From Rhodothermia bacterium (GTDB taxonomy: Bacteria > Bacteroidota > Rhodothermia > Balneolales > Natronogracilivirgulaceae), in NCBI GenBank assembly GCA_007122185.1, contig SKUI01000091.1, forward strand, positions 1 to 13,308: 13,308 nucleotides of DNA. The letters are read 5' to 3'. The translations under genes were made by a program, and so were the position numbers. Under the pieces are notes generated by a model. It saw nothing but the letters and a program-made list of their open reading frames with translations, ran no database searches and was not told the DNA's origin. Positions 7,236 to 13,308 of this stretch are shown one piece after another (the first letter of the stretch is position 1; every line of letters begins with the position of its first letter).

Positions 7236-7266
7236 GAAAGATATCCAGCGGCGGTGAAAAAAACAG
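7236..7266 (-). promoter_or_regulatory. Weak predicted promoter of the FAH gene
   Basis: On the minus strand CTG (7266-7264), a 20-base spacer, and TATCTTTC (7243-7236). It matches the spacing of the other predicted promoters, but the -33 box is imperfect. It lies downstream of the rpmA terminator, where a new promoter is expected. Confidence 0.3.
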
Positions 7267-7296
7267 GGCAAATCCGAAAAAATATGACCAGTACTA

Positions 7297-7328
7297 TGAA
7301 ACTATCACCAGGGATCTGAAACCATCAC
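7297..7328. repeat. Two direct 12-base repeats between rpmA terminator and FAH
   Basis: TGAAACTATCAC (7297-7308) and TGAAACCATCAC (7317-7328) match at 11 of 12 bases with a 20-base period, about two helical turns. They are upstream of the predicted FAH promoter, the position of an activator site. A part of the second copy also matches the terminator arm CATCACGGC, so chance or duplication is possible. Confidence 0.35.
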
Positions 7329-7342
7329 GCCGGTTGTAAAAC

Positions 7343-7379
7343 AAAAAAAAGCCGTGATGTCACGAAGGCATCACGGCTT
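7343..7379 (-). terminator. Rho-independent terminator of rplU-rpmA
   Basis: Minus strand GCCGTGATG (7377-7369) pairs perfectly with CATCACGGC (7359-7351) around a 9-base loop, extended by two A-T pairs, and is followed by eight T (7350-7343). It begins 25 bases after the L27 stop codon. Confidence 0.92.
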
Positions 7380-7403
7380 AGCTGTATAATGGTAATGGCG
7401 GGA

Positions 7404-7658
7404 TCAGTTGGCCTCGACGGAAACCGTTCTGCGGTCGTTACGTCCTTTGCGGAAGGTTACGATGCCGTCTGCCGTGGCAAAAATGGTATCATCCTTGCCG
7501 ATTCCGACATTGGTACCGGGATGGAACTTGGTGCCGCGCTGGCGAATGATAATGTTGCCGGCACGCACCATTTCGCCTCCGAAACGTTTGACGCCCAGGC
7601 GTTTCGATTCAGAGTCGCGACCGTTCTTGGTTGATCCGCCACCTTTCTTATGTGCCAT
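7404..7658 (-). CDS. rpmA: Large ribosomal subunit protein bL27
   Basis: 84-residue bL27, full length. The N-terminus [16 protein letters not shown] is the canonical form that reaches the peptidyl transferase centre, without the cleavable leader found in Firmicutes. The body motif L-G-V-K-R-F-G-G and the loop [10 protein letters not shown] are intact. It follows rplU by 12 bases, the universal rplU-rpmA order, and is closed by the terminator at 7343-7379. Confidence 0.98.
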   Translation of the reverse strand: MAHKKGGGSTKNGRDSESKRLGVKRFGGEMVRAGNIIIRQRGTKFHPGTNVGIGKDDTIFATADGIVTFRKGRNDRRTVSVEAN

Positions 7659-7670
7659 GTTTCTGTGGGT

Positions 7671-7985
7671 TTAAGCGGTTATTTTTTCAATTAAAATCCT
7701 GGTCAGATGCCGGCGATGTCCGCGCCGTACCTGATAACCTTTGCGACGTTTTTTCTTGAATACGATGATTTTATCGCCTTTCACCTGATCAACGACTTTG
7801 GCATCCACTTTAGCATTCTCGAGCGTGGGGGAGCCTACCTGAACCGTTCCATTGCCATCTGAGGTCAGAAGCACTTTATCAAACGTGACCTTGTCATCGT
7901 TTTCAGCTTTCTGCTTGTCAACATAGATGACATCATTTTCGGCTACCTTGTACTGATGCCCGCTTATTTCAACAATCGCGTACAT
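7671..7985 (-). CDS. rplU: Large ribosomal subunit protein bL21
   Basis: 104-residue bL21. The start [14 protein letters not shown] and the C-terminal signature [14 protein letters not shown] (23S rRNA contact region) are characteristic. The frame is open to 8027, adding 14 residues, but the ATG at 7985 gives the family start. No Shine-Dalgarno precedes it. Upstream on the minus strand TATCTTTA (8040-8033) is a possible -7 box, but no TTG lies at the right spacing, so the promoter is uncertain. No leader structure of the known L21 autoregulatory types was recognised. Confidence 0.97.
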   Translation of the reverse strand: MYAIVEISGHQYKVAENDVIYVDKQKAENDDKVTFDKVLLTSDGNGTVQVGSPTLENAKVDAKVVDQVKGDKIIVFKKKRRKGYQVRRGHRRHLTRILIEKITA

Positions 7986-8188
7986 GTGTTTCGTTTTTGG
8001 AGAGTGATCAAAACTGTTTTTTCTCAAGAGAATAAAGATAATGGATTATTTTGAAATTTAAAAGCAAAAAACGTATCCAAAATTACCGGTAGCAGGGATT
8101 GCCGGTCCGGCGAAGCAAAAAAGGCAACATGTCAATTCGAACCATCACATCAGGCAGATTATGGCAGTGCCTTCTGCAGATTCTCTGA

Positions 8189-8219
8189 TTTGAAAAAAGC
8201 GGGGATACACGTAATTTTC
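8189..8219 (+). promoter_or_regulatory. Predicted promoter of the 88-residue hypothetical gene
   Basis: TTTG (8189-8192), a 19-base spacer, and TAATTTTC (8212-8219), a good match to TTTG-N19-TAnnTTTG. Transcription would begin near 8226, about 37 bases before the ATG at 8263. Confidence 0.45.
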
Positions 8220-8262
8220 TGCATACAAGAATCCGAACAGCCATTTGATAAATCCAGGACCC

Positions 8263-8529
8263 ATGAGCGATTCAGCCGATCAACAGACATACGGGCTTCC
8301 CGATCTTCACAGGCAGGCATTTCTGATCAAAAACAGAAAGCGGCTGCAGCATGACGGGGGGAGGGCCTGGATCAAGGATGGACAGCTTCACGAAGCGGTC
8401 AAGGGTGGAAATTACACTATTGAGCGGGGCATTCCTCTTTCAGAACGCCTGAAGAAGACGGGGATGGATGTTCTGGAAAGAAAAGCAGGCCAGCTGATTT
8501 CACGGACCAACACGTTCCGGAAGCTTTAG
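8263..8529 (+). CDS. Hypothetical small basic protein
   Basis: 88-residue ORF (ATG at 8263) that I do not recognise. It begins M-S-D-S-A-D-Q-Q-T-Y-G and ends R-T-N-T-F-R-K-L. It is hydrophilic and Lys/Arg-rich, with no signal peptide or membrane segment; residues 20-35 are strongly basic, and 60-80 could form an amphipathic helix (L-S-E-R-L-K-K-T-G-M-D-V-L-E-R-K). A good promoter match lies 44 bases upstream, and AGGA precedes the ATG by 3 bases (tight for a ribosome site). An in-frame TTG at 8245 would add six residues. No overlapping real gene competes on either strand, which favours it being coding. It sits alone between divergent rplU and convergent lexA. Confidence 0.55.
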   Translation: MSDSADQQTYGLPDLHRQAFLIKNRKRLQHDGGRAWIKDGQLHEAVKGGNYTIERGIPLSERLKKTGMDVLERKAGQLISRTNTFRKL

Positions 8530-8538
8530 TCGAGTGCT

Positions 8539-8628
8539 GGCATGCTGCCGGTGGAAGCGTGCTGCCAATGTGAGCGTGTTGCGGTTGGGTGAATGCGGGC
8601 GGCGAACGTGTGCTGCCGATGCGGCGGC
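8539..8628. repeat. Imperfect repeats rich in TGCTGCC between the small ORF and lexA
   Basis: Three copies of TGCTGCC followed by a purine pair and TG start at 8543, 8560 and 8611, in a GC-rich 121-base gap between convergent genes (8530-8650). Related GCGTG and TGCGG pieces fill the intervals. It looks like decayed simple-sequence repeats; no terminator with a U-tract is seen. Confidence 0.4.
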
Positions 8629-8650
8629 GTTTCCGTTATCTGTGAAATGA

Positions 8651-9304
8651 TCAGTTTCGGATCTTTCCGTCGTGCTTGAAAATGCCGGATCTGTTGACGT
8701 GGCCCACGTATTTGCCCAGAACACGCACCTCTTCAAAAACATCCGGTTCAATGATGATATCCTCGTACTCCTTGTTGGCCGGCTTGAGCTGCAGTCCGTT
8801 CTTGCCGTAAAAAATCTGCTTCAGCGAGGTTTCACCGTTATAGAGTACGGCACCGATATCCCCGTTTTTGATGTCGTCATCCATGAGCAGCACAAAGTCG
8901 CCATCCTGGATATCGGCATCTTTCATGCTGGATCCGGACACACGCAGCGCATAGATCCGGTCCAGATTTGGAAAAAGGTACTCCAGTGTGATCGCGCCCA
9001 GATTGGCTTCAACGGCTTCTTGAAGCGACCCCGCGGCGATGAGTCCCCGTACCGGTATGCTTGCAGCTTGGACAGTGATCGCCACATCGTGTTCCGGCGC
9101 CAGGTCGTACTCATCTTCGTCCGTTTTTATCAGATATCCTTTCCTGAGCAGTGCCTGAAGGTTCTGGGTGACACTGTTCGGGGATTTGAAGCCGAATTGA
9201 TCTGCAATTTCCCGGTAGGTCGGCCAGATGCCATGATCCTTTTTGTAGGAAACGATATAGTCGAAAAACTGCTTTTGCTTGCGTGTCAGCTGGGTATTAT
9301 CCAT
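8651..9304 (-). CDS. lexA: SOS response repressor LexA
   Basis: 217-residue LexA. N-terminal winged-helix DNA-binding domain (1-68): L-T-R-K-Q-K-Q-F-F-D-Y-I, then W-P-T-Y-R-E-I-A-D-Q-F-G-F-K-S-P-N-S-V as the helix-turn-helix. C-terminal S24 self-cleavage domain: cleavage site A91-G92 in L-I-A-A-G-S-L-Q-E-A, catalytic Ser126 in V-S-G-S-S-M-K-D, and Lys162 in E-T-S-L-K-Q-I, 36 residues later, close to the E. coli spacing of 37. RecA filaments trigger autocleavage after DNA damage, which derepresses DNA-repair genes. The frame is open to 9367, but the ATG at 9304 gives the family N-terminus; the longer versions would translate the operator-like palindrome at 9315-9343. It is probably self-regulated through that palindrome. 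Confidence 0.96.
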   Translation of the reverse strand: MDNTQLTRKQKQFFDYIVSYKKDHGIWPTYREIADQFGFKSPNSVTQNLQALLRKGYLIKTDEDEYDLAPEHDVAITVQAASIPVRGLIAAGSLQEAVEANLGAITLEYLFPNLDRIYALRVSGSSMKDADIQDGDFVLLMDDDIKNGDIGAVLYNGETSLKQIFYGKNGLQLKPANKEYEDIIIEPDVFEEVRVLGKYVGHVNRSGIFKHDGKIRN

Positions 9305-9314
9305 CAGAGCGTAC

Positions 9315-9343
9315 ATTATATGTATGGAATATGTGCATATAAT
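9315..9343. promoter_or_regulatory. 29-base palindrome before lexA, candidate LexA operator
   Basis: ATTATATG, 13 bases, CATATAAT: eight perfectly matching outer base pairs plus two inner ones, centred on 9329. It fills the gap between the predicted -33 and -7 boxes of lexA and covers the -7 box, and it ends 10 bases before the ATG. It does not resemble the E. coli (CTGT-N8-ACAG) or Gram-positive (GAAC-N4-GTTC) SOS box. Confidence 0.5.
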
Positions 9344-9347
9344 ACAA
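9317..9347 (-). promoter_or_regulatory. Predicted lexA promoter
   Basis: On the minus strand TTG (9347-9345), a 20-base spacer, and TACATATA (9324-9317). The start would be near 9311, only about 7 bases before the ATG at 9304, so the mRNA would be almost leaderless. No Shine-Dalgarno is present. Confidence 0.4.
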
Positions 9348-9415
9348 CAAATAACGACATGGCGCAAGCTTTTTTACGCAGGAGGGAACATGGGCCGTGA
9401 CTGGCATTCCGGCAG

Positions 9416-10309
9416 TTAACGCTGTCTCTCAGCTCCTTTCAGCCGGCGCGGATTGATTGTGAAAACGGCCGTTTCCACGTGCCGTACGATATTGGATGCC
9501 GTGCTGCCAAGCCGCAGGTACTCCAGGCCGGTACGCCCGATGGTTGCCATCACAATGAGGTTATAGTCTCCGCTGTCCGCGATATTGGTAATTTTTTCAT
9601 GGATGGACTTACGGGTGGACACGACATCGCCGGTAACCTGGTCCTTCATGTCGCCGAACCTCTCATCCACCAGTTCACGCATCTGTTTTTTACGGGTGTC
9701 GGTTGCTGCCTGGATCTGCGGAATGCTTCCAAACTGTTCGAAACTCACGATGTGCATGATATCCAGATGGGCACCGGAAGCCTCGGCAATGCTCCTGGCG
9801 AACGGAACGGCCTTGAGGGAGTAGTCGGAAAAGTCGGTAGTGAGCAGGATTTTTTTAAGCGGTTTGACTTTGGAACCTTCTTCAACCACCACTACCGGCA
9901 CAGGGGCAAAACGTATCACTTTCTCTGCGACCGAACCCATGATAAGCCGTGAAAAGCCTGTCCGCCCGTGCGTGGTCATAACAATCAGGTCAAAATTCTG
10001 AGCGGCTTCAATGATGGCATCGGCAGGATTTCCCACCTGCACCAGTCCTTCGTTCAGAAATTTGGCGTCTGCATTGTCTGCCGCCATCTTGTTGAGCTTT
10101 TCAACGAGCTTCTTTTCCAGTTCCTCATGGCCGGATGCCAGCTCTTCCTTGGAGGATACGTCGGGCATTTCAACATCACTCAGAGAGATAAACGAGTGGA
10201 AGGGAGTGATGGCGCCATCAAACAGTTCGGCAAATACGCTGGCAGCTTCAAGTGCTTTCAGACTCAGGTCAGAGAAATCCAGGGGAACAAGAATATTCAC
10301 ATTCTTCAT
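9416..10309 (-). CDS. Universal stress protein with two UspA domains (downstream copy)
   Basis: 297-residue cytosolic protein of two fused UspA domains: about 1-145 and 150-290. Each starts with the strand I-L-V-P-L-D-F-S-D or I-L-L-T-T-D-F-S-D. Each ends with a nucleotide-loop motif: T-T-H-G115-R-T-G-F-S-R-L-I-M-G125-S and A-T-I-G258-R-T-G-L-E-Y-L-R-L-G268-S. The classical ATP-binding motif is G-x2-G-x9-G-S/T; here the first Gly is Thr or Ala, so ATP binding is likely but not certain. Usp proteins aid survival under starvation, oxidative or other stress. The protein aligns without gaps, until the last few residues, to the product of the next gene, so the pair arose by duplication. Start ATG at 10309; no promoter seen in the 87-base gap to usp2, so probably co-transcribed. 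Confidence 0.93.
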   Translation of the reverse strand: MKNVNILVPLDFSDLSLKALEAASVFAELFDGAITPFHSFISLSDVEMPDVSSKEELASGHEELEKKLVEKLNKMAADNADAKFLNEGLVQVGNPADAIIEAAQNFDLIVMTTHGRTGFSRLIMGSVAEKVIRFAPVPVVVVEEGSKVKPLKKILLTTDFSDYSLKAVPFARSIAEASGAHLDIMHIVSFEQFGSIPQIQAATDTRKKQMRELVDERFGDMKDQVTGDVVSTRKSIHEKITNIADSGDYNLIVMATIGRTGLEYLRLGSTASNIVRHVETAVFTINPRRLKGAERQR

Positions 10310-10396
10310 TGTACTTACGGTTTTGTTCGTAGTAGTGGGTTTGATTCGAGTACGTATCCCTGGATAAAAATCGCAGAGATGTTGCGCGGTTGAAGA

Positions 10397-11272
10397 TCAG
10401 TCCTCAGTAAGCGGGTTTACACTCAGAACCGCGGTTTTTACATGGCGCAGAACACTGGAGGATGTGCTTCCGAGCATCATGAAATCCAGGCCGGTGCGCC
10501 CGATGGTGGACATAACCACCAGATTGTAAGGTCGTGATTTGGTAATTCGTGCAATTTCTTCATGAACGGCTTTTTCTGAAAAGATCACTTCCGTTTCTAC
10601 CTGGTCTTTCAGGTCGCCGAGATATTTTTCTGCGAGTTGCTTCAGTTTCAGTTTTCGCTCTTCACTGTCGTGTTGTGCCTGCGCCAGGGTGTCGAACTGT
10701 TCAAAACTGACAATGTGGACCAGGTCGATGGTGGCGCCGGTTGCTTCGGCAAGCTCCGCTGCCGGTTCAAACGCATAGATGGAGTTGTCGGAAAAGTCGG
10801 TGGTAAGCAGAATGCGCCGCAGCGGCATCAGCCGGCTTTCCTCCTCGAGAATGAGGACAGGGGTATGTGAAGTGCGCAGCACTTTCTCACAAATGGATCC
10901 CAAAATCAGTCTTGAAAAACCGGTGCGACCGTGGCTGCTCATAACAATCAGGTCAAAATCCCTGCCCGTTTCCACGATGGTGCGGGCGGCATTGCCGATG
11001 CAGACCACCGGTTCCGCGCGAAACTCTTCATCCACATAATTCGCAGCCAGGTCTTCCAGCTTCTTGTGAAGCGATTTTTCAAGAGTGCGCAAGTCGGCTT
11101 CCGGACTTGTTTCGCCCATATAGTAAAATCCATCCAGTTCATTCACTTGCATGTAGGCATGGAACGGTGTCACTTTTCCTTTGAGCAATTTGGCAAGTGC
11201 AACGGCATTGGGAAACGCCAGTAAACTGAGTTCGGAAAAGTCGGTCGGTACGAGAATCCGTGGCTGCTTCAT
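10397..11272 (-). CDS. Universal stress protein with two UspA domains (upstream copy)
   Basis: 291-residue paralogue of the preceding protein. Domain 1 (about 1-145) starts I-L-V-P-T-D-F-S-E-L-S and carries S-S-H-G115-R-T-G-F-S-R-L-I-L-G125-S. Domain 2 (about 150-290) starts I-L-L-T-T-D-F-S-D-N-S and carries S-T-I-G258-R-T-G-L-D-F-M-M-L-G268-S. As in the neighbour, the first Gly of the classical ATP motif is replaced, here by Ser in both domains. The two proteins share exact residue numbering through residue 287 or so. They are most alike in domain 2, with shared strings such as H-I-V-S-F-E-Q-F. Unlike other genes here it has a strong Shine-Dalgarno (AGGAG, 11283-11279), six bases before the ATG, and a good promoter match, so it is likely the lead gene of the pair and well translated. 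Confidence 0.93.
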   Translation of the reverse strand: MKQPRILVPTDFSELSLLAFPNAVALAKLLKGKVTPFHAYMQVNELDGFYYMGETSPEADLRTLEKSLHKKLEDLAANYVDEEFRAEPVVCIGNAARTIVETGRDFDLIVMSSHGRTGFSRLILGSICEKVLRTSHTPVLILEEESRLMPLRRILLTTDFSDNSIYAFEPAAELAEATGATIDLVHIVSFEQFDTLAQAQHDSEERKLKLKQLAEKYLGDLKDQVETEVIFSEKAVHEEIARITKSRPYNLVVMSTIGRTGLDFMMLGSTSSSVLRHVKTAVLSVNPLTED

Positions 11273-11278
11273 ACATCA

Positions 11279-11283
11279 CTCCT
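11279..11283 (-). promoter_or_regulatory. Shine-Dalgarno of the upstream USP gene
   Basis: AGGAG on the minus strand with a six-base spacer to the ATG at 11272. It is the only strong Shine-Dalgarno I see in the window and fixes this start. Confidence 0.7.
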
Positions 11284-11303
11284 GGTAAGGTCATTGATTA
11301 TCA

Positions 11304-11334
11304 GTAAGGTAGCCAATCCGATGCTATTGGACAA
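11304..11334 (-). promoter_or_regulatory. Predicted promoter of the USP pair
   Basis: On the minus strand TTG (11334-11332), a 20-base spacer, and TACCTTAC (11311-11304). Transcription would begin near 11297, leaving a leader of about 25 bases that holds the Shine-Dalgarno. Confidence 0.45.
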
Positions 11335-11362
11335 GATATCGGTGCAATATCGCGGGAAAAGC

Positions 11363-13308
11363 TTAGAAATTCATCCCTATCTGGAACTCGAACAGCAGGG
11401 TGTTGTCACGGCTTCCCATCAGTATCGCTTCTATGGGACCGAGGACCGTGTTCCAGCTCAGAGCGGTTGCCCAGCCCCATGTGAGCGGCTCTTCGAAAAC
11501 CGATTGCCCGATTCGGTCGTACGTATTGCCGATGTCAACTGACGGCGTAAGGTGAAATTGCCGATAAAACCGGTACCGGACACCCAGTCCGGCTGTGATG
11601 ATGTTGTTTCCGGCAAGGGCGTCCTTCCGATAACCGGCAAAGCTTCGGTATCCGCCGGCGTAATAACGGTAGTGCAGCGGCATACTGTTTCCGAAGCTGT
11701 ATCCACCCCGCAGGGAATGGACAAGGGTAAGATTGGAGGCAACCGGATGGTGCCCGGTCCAGTTTCCGTGAATGCGGACGAAAGAGGTTTCATTAGACAG
11801 GAAATCCGGGGCATAATCGGCGCGGAGCAGGAAATGGCCTCCGCTTGAGGGCAGGTCGGACCGATCGAGATTATCAAATTCCAGTTCGCCGGCCAGAAGA
11901 TGAAGGGTGGACCATCCGGAGCGAAGATCCAAAAAACCGATACTCTCTGAAAGCCTGAAGTGTTCGAACCGGTATCCGATACCCATGCGGACTACCGATG
12001 CATAGAGGGGGCCGGTCAGCCCTTCTGCATACAGCATGTCTGTGCTGACACCGGCCTCGCGGCGACCTTCCCGGTAGATATCCAGCTCCCGTTCCCGGAA
12101 TCCCGCCGAACCATAGAATGAAAGTCGTGGTTCGATACCGATGTAATTGAAATACTCTGTTTCGGCAAGTGTTTCATATCCCAGCCTCAGGTTCAGCCGG
12201 GCAGTGGATGCGGGGAATATGAGGTTGCGAAGAGTGGCGTTGAACAGGATCGAAGGCCCGGTCATGTTATTGTGGAAAATTCCGGTCTGGATGATGTTGG
12301 CGGTCTGTTCCTCCAGATGGATGACAAGGTCCGCCTCGTCGTAGGTACCGTTCCAGTCAAGCCGGTAGGTGACGCGGTCGAAGCGCTGCATTCCGTAAAG
12401 CCGCATCAGGGCATTGGCAAGTATCTCCTCATCAACGGTATTTCCGCTGTAGATCTGCAGTTTGGACCGCAAGTGGTCCTCGGGTACAGTCTTGAGGCCC
12501 TCGAAGGAGACGGAGCGTACCCGGAAGGATTCCAGCCTTTGTAAGACTGGAATTTGCGAGCTGTTTTTGGTGGACCGCAGATCGTTCAGCGAATCAGCCA
12601 GCGCGCGTATTTCATCGATCCGTGCCCGGGCAGCGGTCTCTCCGGCCTGGATGATCTCATCTACATCTCCAAAGCTCAGCGTTGTGTACCGGCTCAGGTC
12701 GGGCTGGATGTGGAAATCGGCCCTGTCACGCTGAACATGCATGGATGTGCGCATCCCGATAGAGATGGTTTGTGTCAGGATATCGGGAAGTGATGTCAGT
12801 TCATCGGCAGGTCTGAGGTCGGAACTCGAGTTTACGGCAATGACAAAATCGGCGCCCAGGTCAAAAGTCTCCTGCACGGGCATGTTGTTCACCACACCGC
12901 CATCCACCAGAAACCGTCCGTCAAGCCAGACCGGTTCAAAGACGGAGGGAATGGACATGCTGGCGCGGATGGCATCGGGCAGGAAACCGCGGTCAAGGAC
13001 AACTTGTTCACCGCTTTCCAGGTCAGTTGCTATGCACAGGAATGGGCGCGGAAGCTCCAGGAAGTCTTCAATGCCGTGGTACTGCCAGGTCAGCCGGGCA
13101 AGCAGGTTGAAAATGTAATTGCCGGATACGAGTCCCGTCGGGAGCACGACCCTTGTCCCTTCCACCGGAAAGGATAGGGTGAAAAGGCCATCGTACTTTT
13201 TTTCCTCCATGGGGAGGTATATCCGGTCAACGCGCTCTTCAAAGAGCTCGCGCCAGTCGGTGTTTCGCACTTCGGCCTCCATTTGAGCCGGCGAGTACCC
13301 CATGGCAT
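11363..13308 (-). CDS. Patatin-like phospholipase fused to POTRA and BamA-type outer-membrane barrel (partial)
   Basis: Partial gene, open at the right edge; at least 647 residues are visible, beginning A-M-G-Y-S-P-A-Q-M, a segment that in patatins follows the nucleophile elbow. The signal peptide, oxyanion glycine loop and G-x-S-x-G Ser are therefore outside. Counting from the Met at 13303, the patatin domain continues to about 240 and contains the catalytic Asp134 in L-V-D-G-G-V-V-N-N-M-P-V, with A-S-M-S-I-P-S-V-F-E-P before it. One POTRA-like domain (about 262-332: V-S-F-E-G-L-K-T-V-P) leads into a barrel of about 310 residues with alternating aromatic strands, ending in Phe (E-F-Q-I-G-M-N-F), the usual barrel-insertion signal. 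The order matches the PlpD-type (type Vd) autotransporter architecture, in which the barrel anchors or exports a lipase. Stop at 11363, 90 bases before the USP pair. Confidence 0.93.
   Translation of the reverse strand, partial: AMGYSPAQMEAEVRNTDWRELFEERVDRIYLPMEEKKYDGLFTLSFPVEGTRVVLPTGLVSGNYIFNLLARLTWQYHGIEDFLELPRPFLCIATDLESGEQVVLDRGFLPDAIRASMSIPSVFEPVWLDGRFLVDGGVVNNMPVQETFDLGADFVIAVNSSSDLRPADELTSLPDILTQTISIGMRTSMHVQRDRADFHIQPDLSRYTTLSFGDVDEIIQAGETAARARIDEIRALADSLNDLRSTKNSSQIPVLQRLESFRVRSVSFEGLKTVPEDHLRSKLQIYSGNTVDEEILANALMRLYGMQRFDRVTYRLDWNGTYDEADLVIHLEEQTANIIQTGIFHNNMTGPSILFNATLRNLIFPASTARLNLRLGYETLAETEYFNYIGIEPRLSFYGSAGFRERELDIYREGRREAGVSTDMLYAEGLTGPLYASVVRMGIGYRFEHFRLSESIGFLDLRSGWSTLHLLAGELEFDNLDRSDLPSSGGHFLLRADYAPDFLSNETSFVRIHGNWTGHHPVASNLTLVHSLRGGYSFGNSMPLHYRYYAGGYRSFAGYRKDALAGNNIITAGLGVRYRFYRQFHLTPSVDIGNTYDRIGQSVFEEPLTWGWATALSWNTVLGPIEAILMGSRDNTLLFEFQIGMNF

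Noticed and set aside
6259..7257. 332-codon open frame on the plus strand opposite the FAH gene
   Set aside because: FAH on the minus strand has all its metal ligands and signatures, and the antisense translation has no family features.
7986..8188. Possible L21 leader riboregulator
   Set aside because: AT-rich sequence with no convincing stem-loop of the known L21 or S-protein leader types.
8500..8751. 83-codon minus-strand ORF overlapping the lexA end and the small ORF
   Set aside because: Out of frame with lexA over part of its length, lies on the repeat-rich gap, and has no domain-like pattern.
9305..9367. Longer LexA start
   Set aside because: It would put the palindrome and promoter inside the coding region, and the added residues (Cys/Ile-rich) are not part of LexA.
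1..13308. CRISPR array, transposon, prophage, defence system, tRNA or rRNA
   Set aside because: No regularly spaced long repeats, transposase or phage genes, or tRNA-like cloverleaf ends were found. Every large ORF is a housekeeping or envelope gene, so I do not claim a new multi-gene system here.

Overview
This 13.3 kb window looks like ordinary chromosome from a Gram-negative bacterium of the Bacteroidota/Balneolota/Rhodothermota assemblage. The supporting signs are lipoproteins and an outer-membrane patatin/beta-barrel protein, almost no Shine-Dalgarno sequences before start codons, and several upstream regions with the -33/-7 promoter pattern of that group (TTG, about 20 bases, TAnnTTTG-like). 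GC content is moderate. The lineage is inferred from general features; no rRNA or other phylogenetic marker beyond L21/L27 is present.

Layout. Most genes lie on the minus strand. From left to right: the N-terminus of a thiolase (cut by the window edge); a small NTF2-like lipoprotein; a cystathionine gamma-synthase/lyase; a TPR lipoprotein; RidA (plus strand, overlapping tail-to-tail with the next gene); a large secreted M23 peptidase; an FAH-family acylpyruvase; ribosomal proteins L27 and L21; an unrecognised 88-residue protein (plus strand); LexA; two tandem double-domain universal stress proteins; and a patatin fused to a POTRA and BamA-type barrel, whose N-terminus lies beyond the right edge.

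Functional grouping. Likely transcription units, all on the minus strand, are CGS followed by the lipoprotein, rplU-rpmA (ending in a strong terminator), FAH followed by M23, and usp2-usp1. LexA (SOS repressor) and the USPs give the right half a stress-response character. RidA clears reactive enamine/imine intermediates such as those made by PLP enzymes, so its presence near the PLP-dependent CGS is biochemically sensible, although they are separate units.

I see no CRISPR array, transposase, phage gene, tRNA or rRNA, and no clear new multi-gene system. The most interesting items are small: a five-unit octamer tandem repeat that begins at the CGS stop codon and places TGA in all frames; a 29-base palindrome filling the predicted lexA promoter; a set of competing hairpins just before ridA; and an orphan 88-codon ORF that has its own good promoter match.
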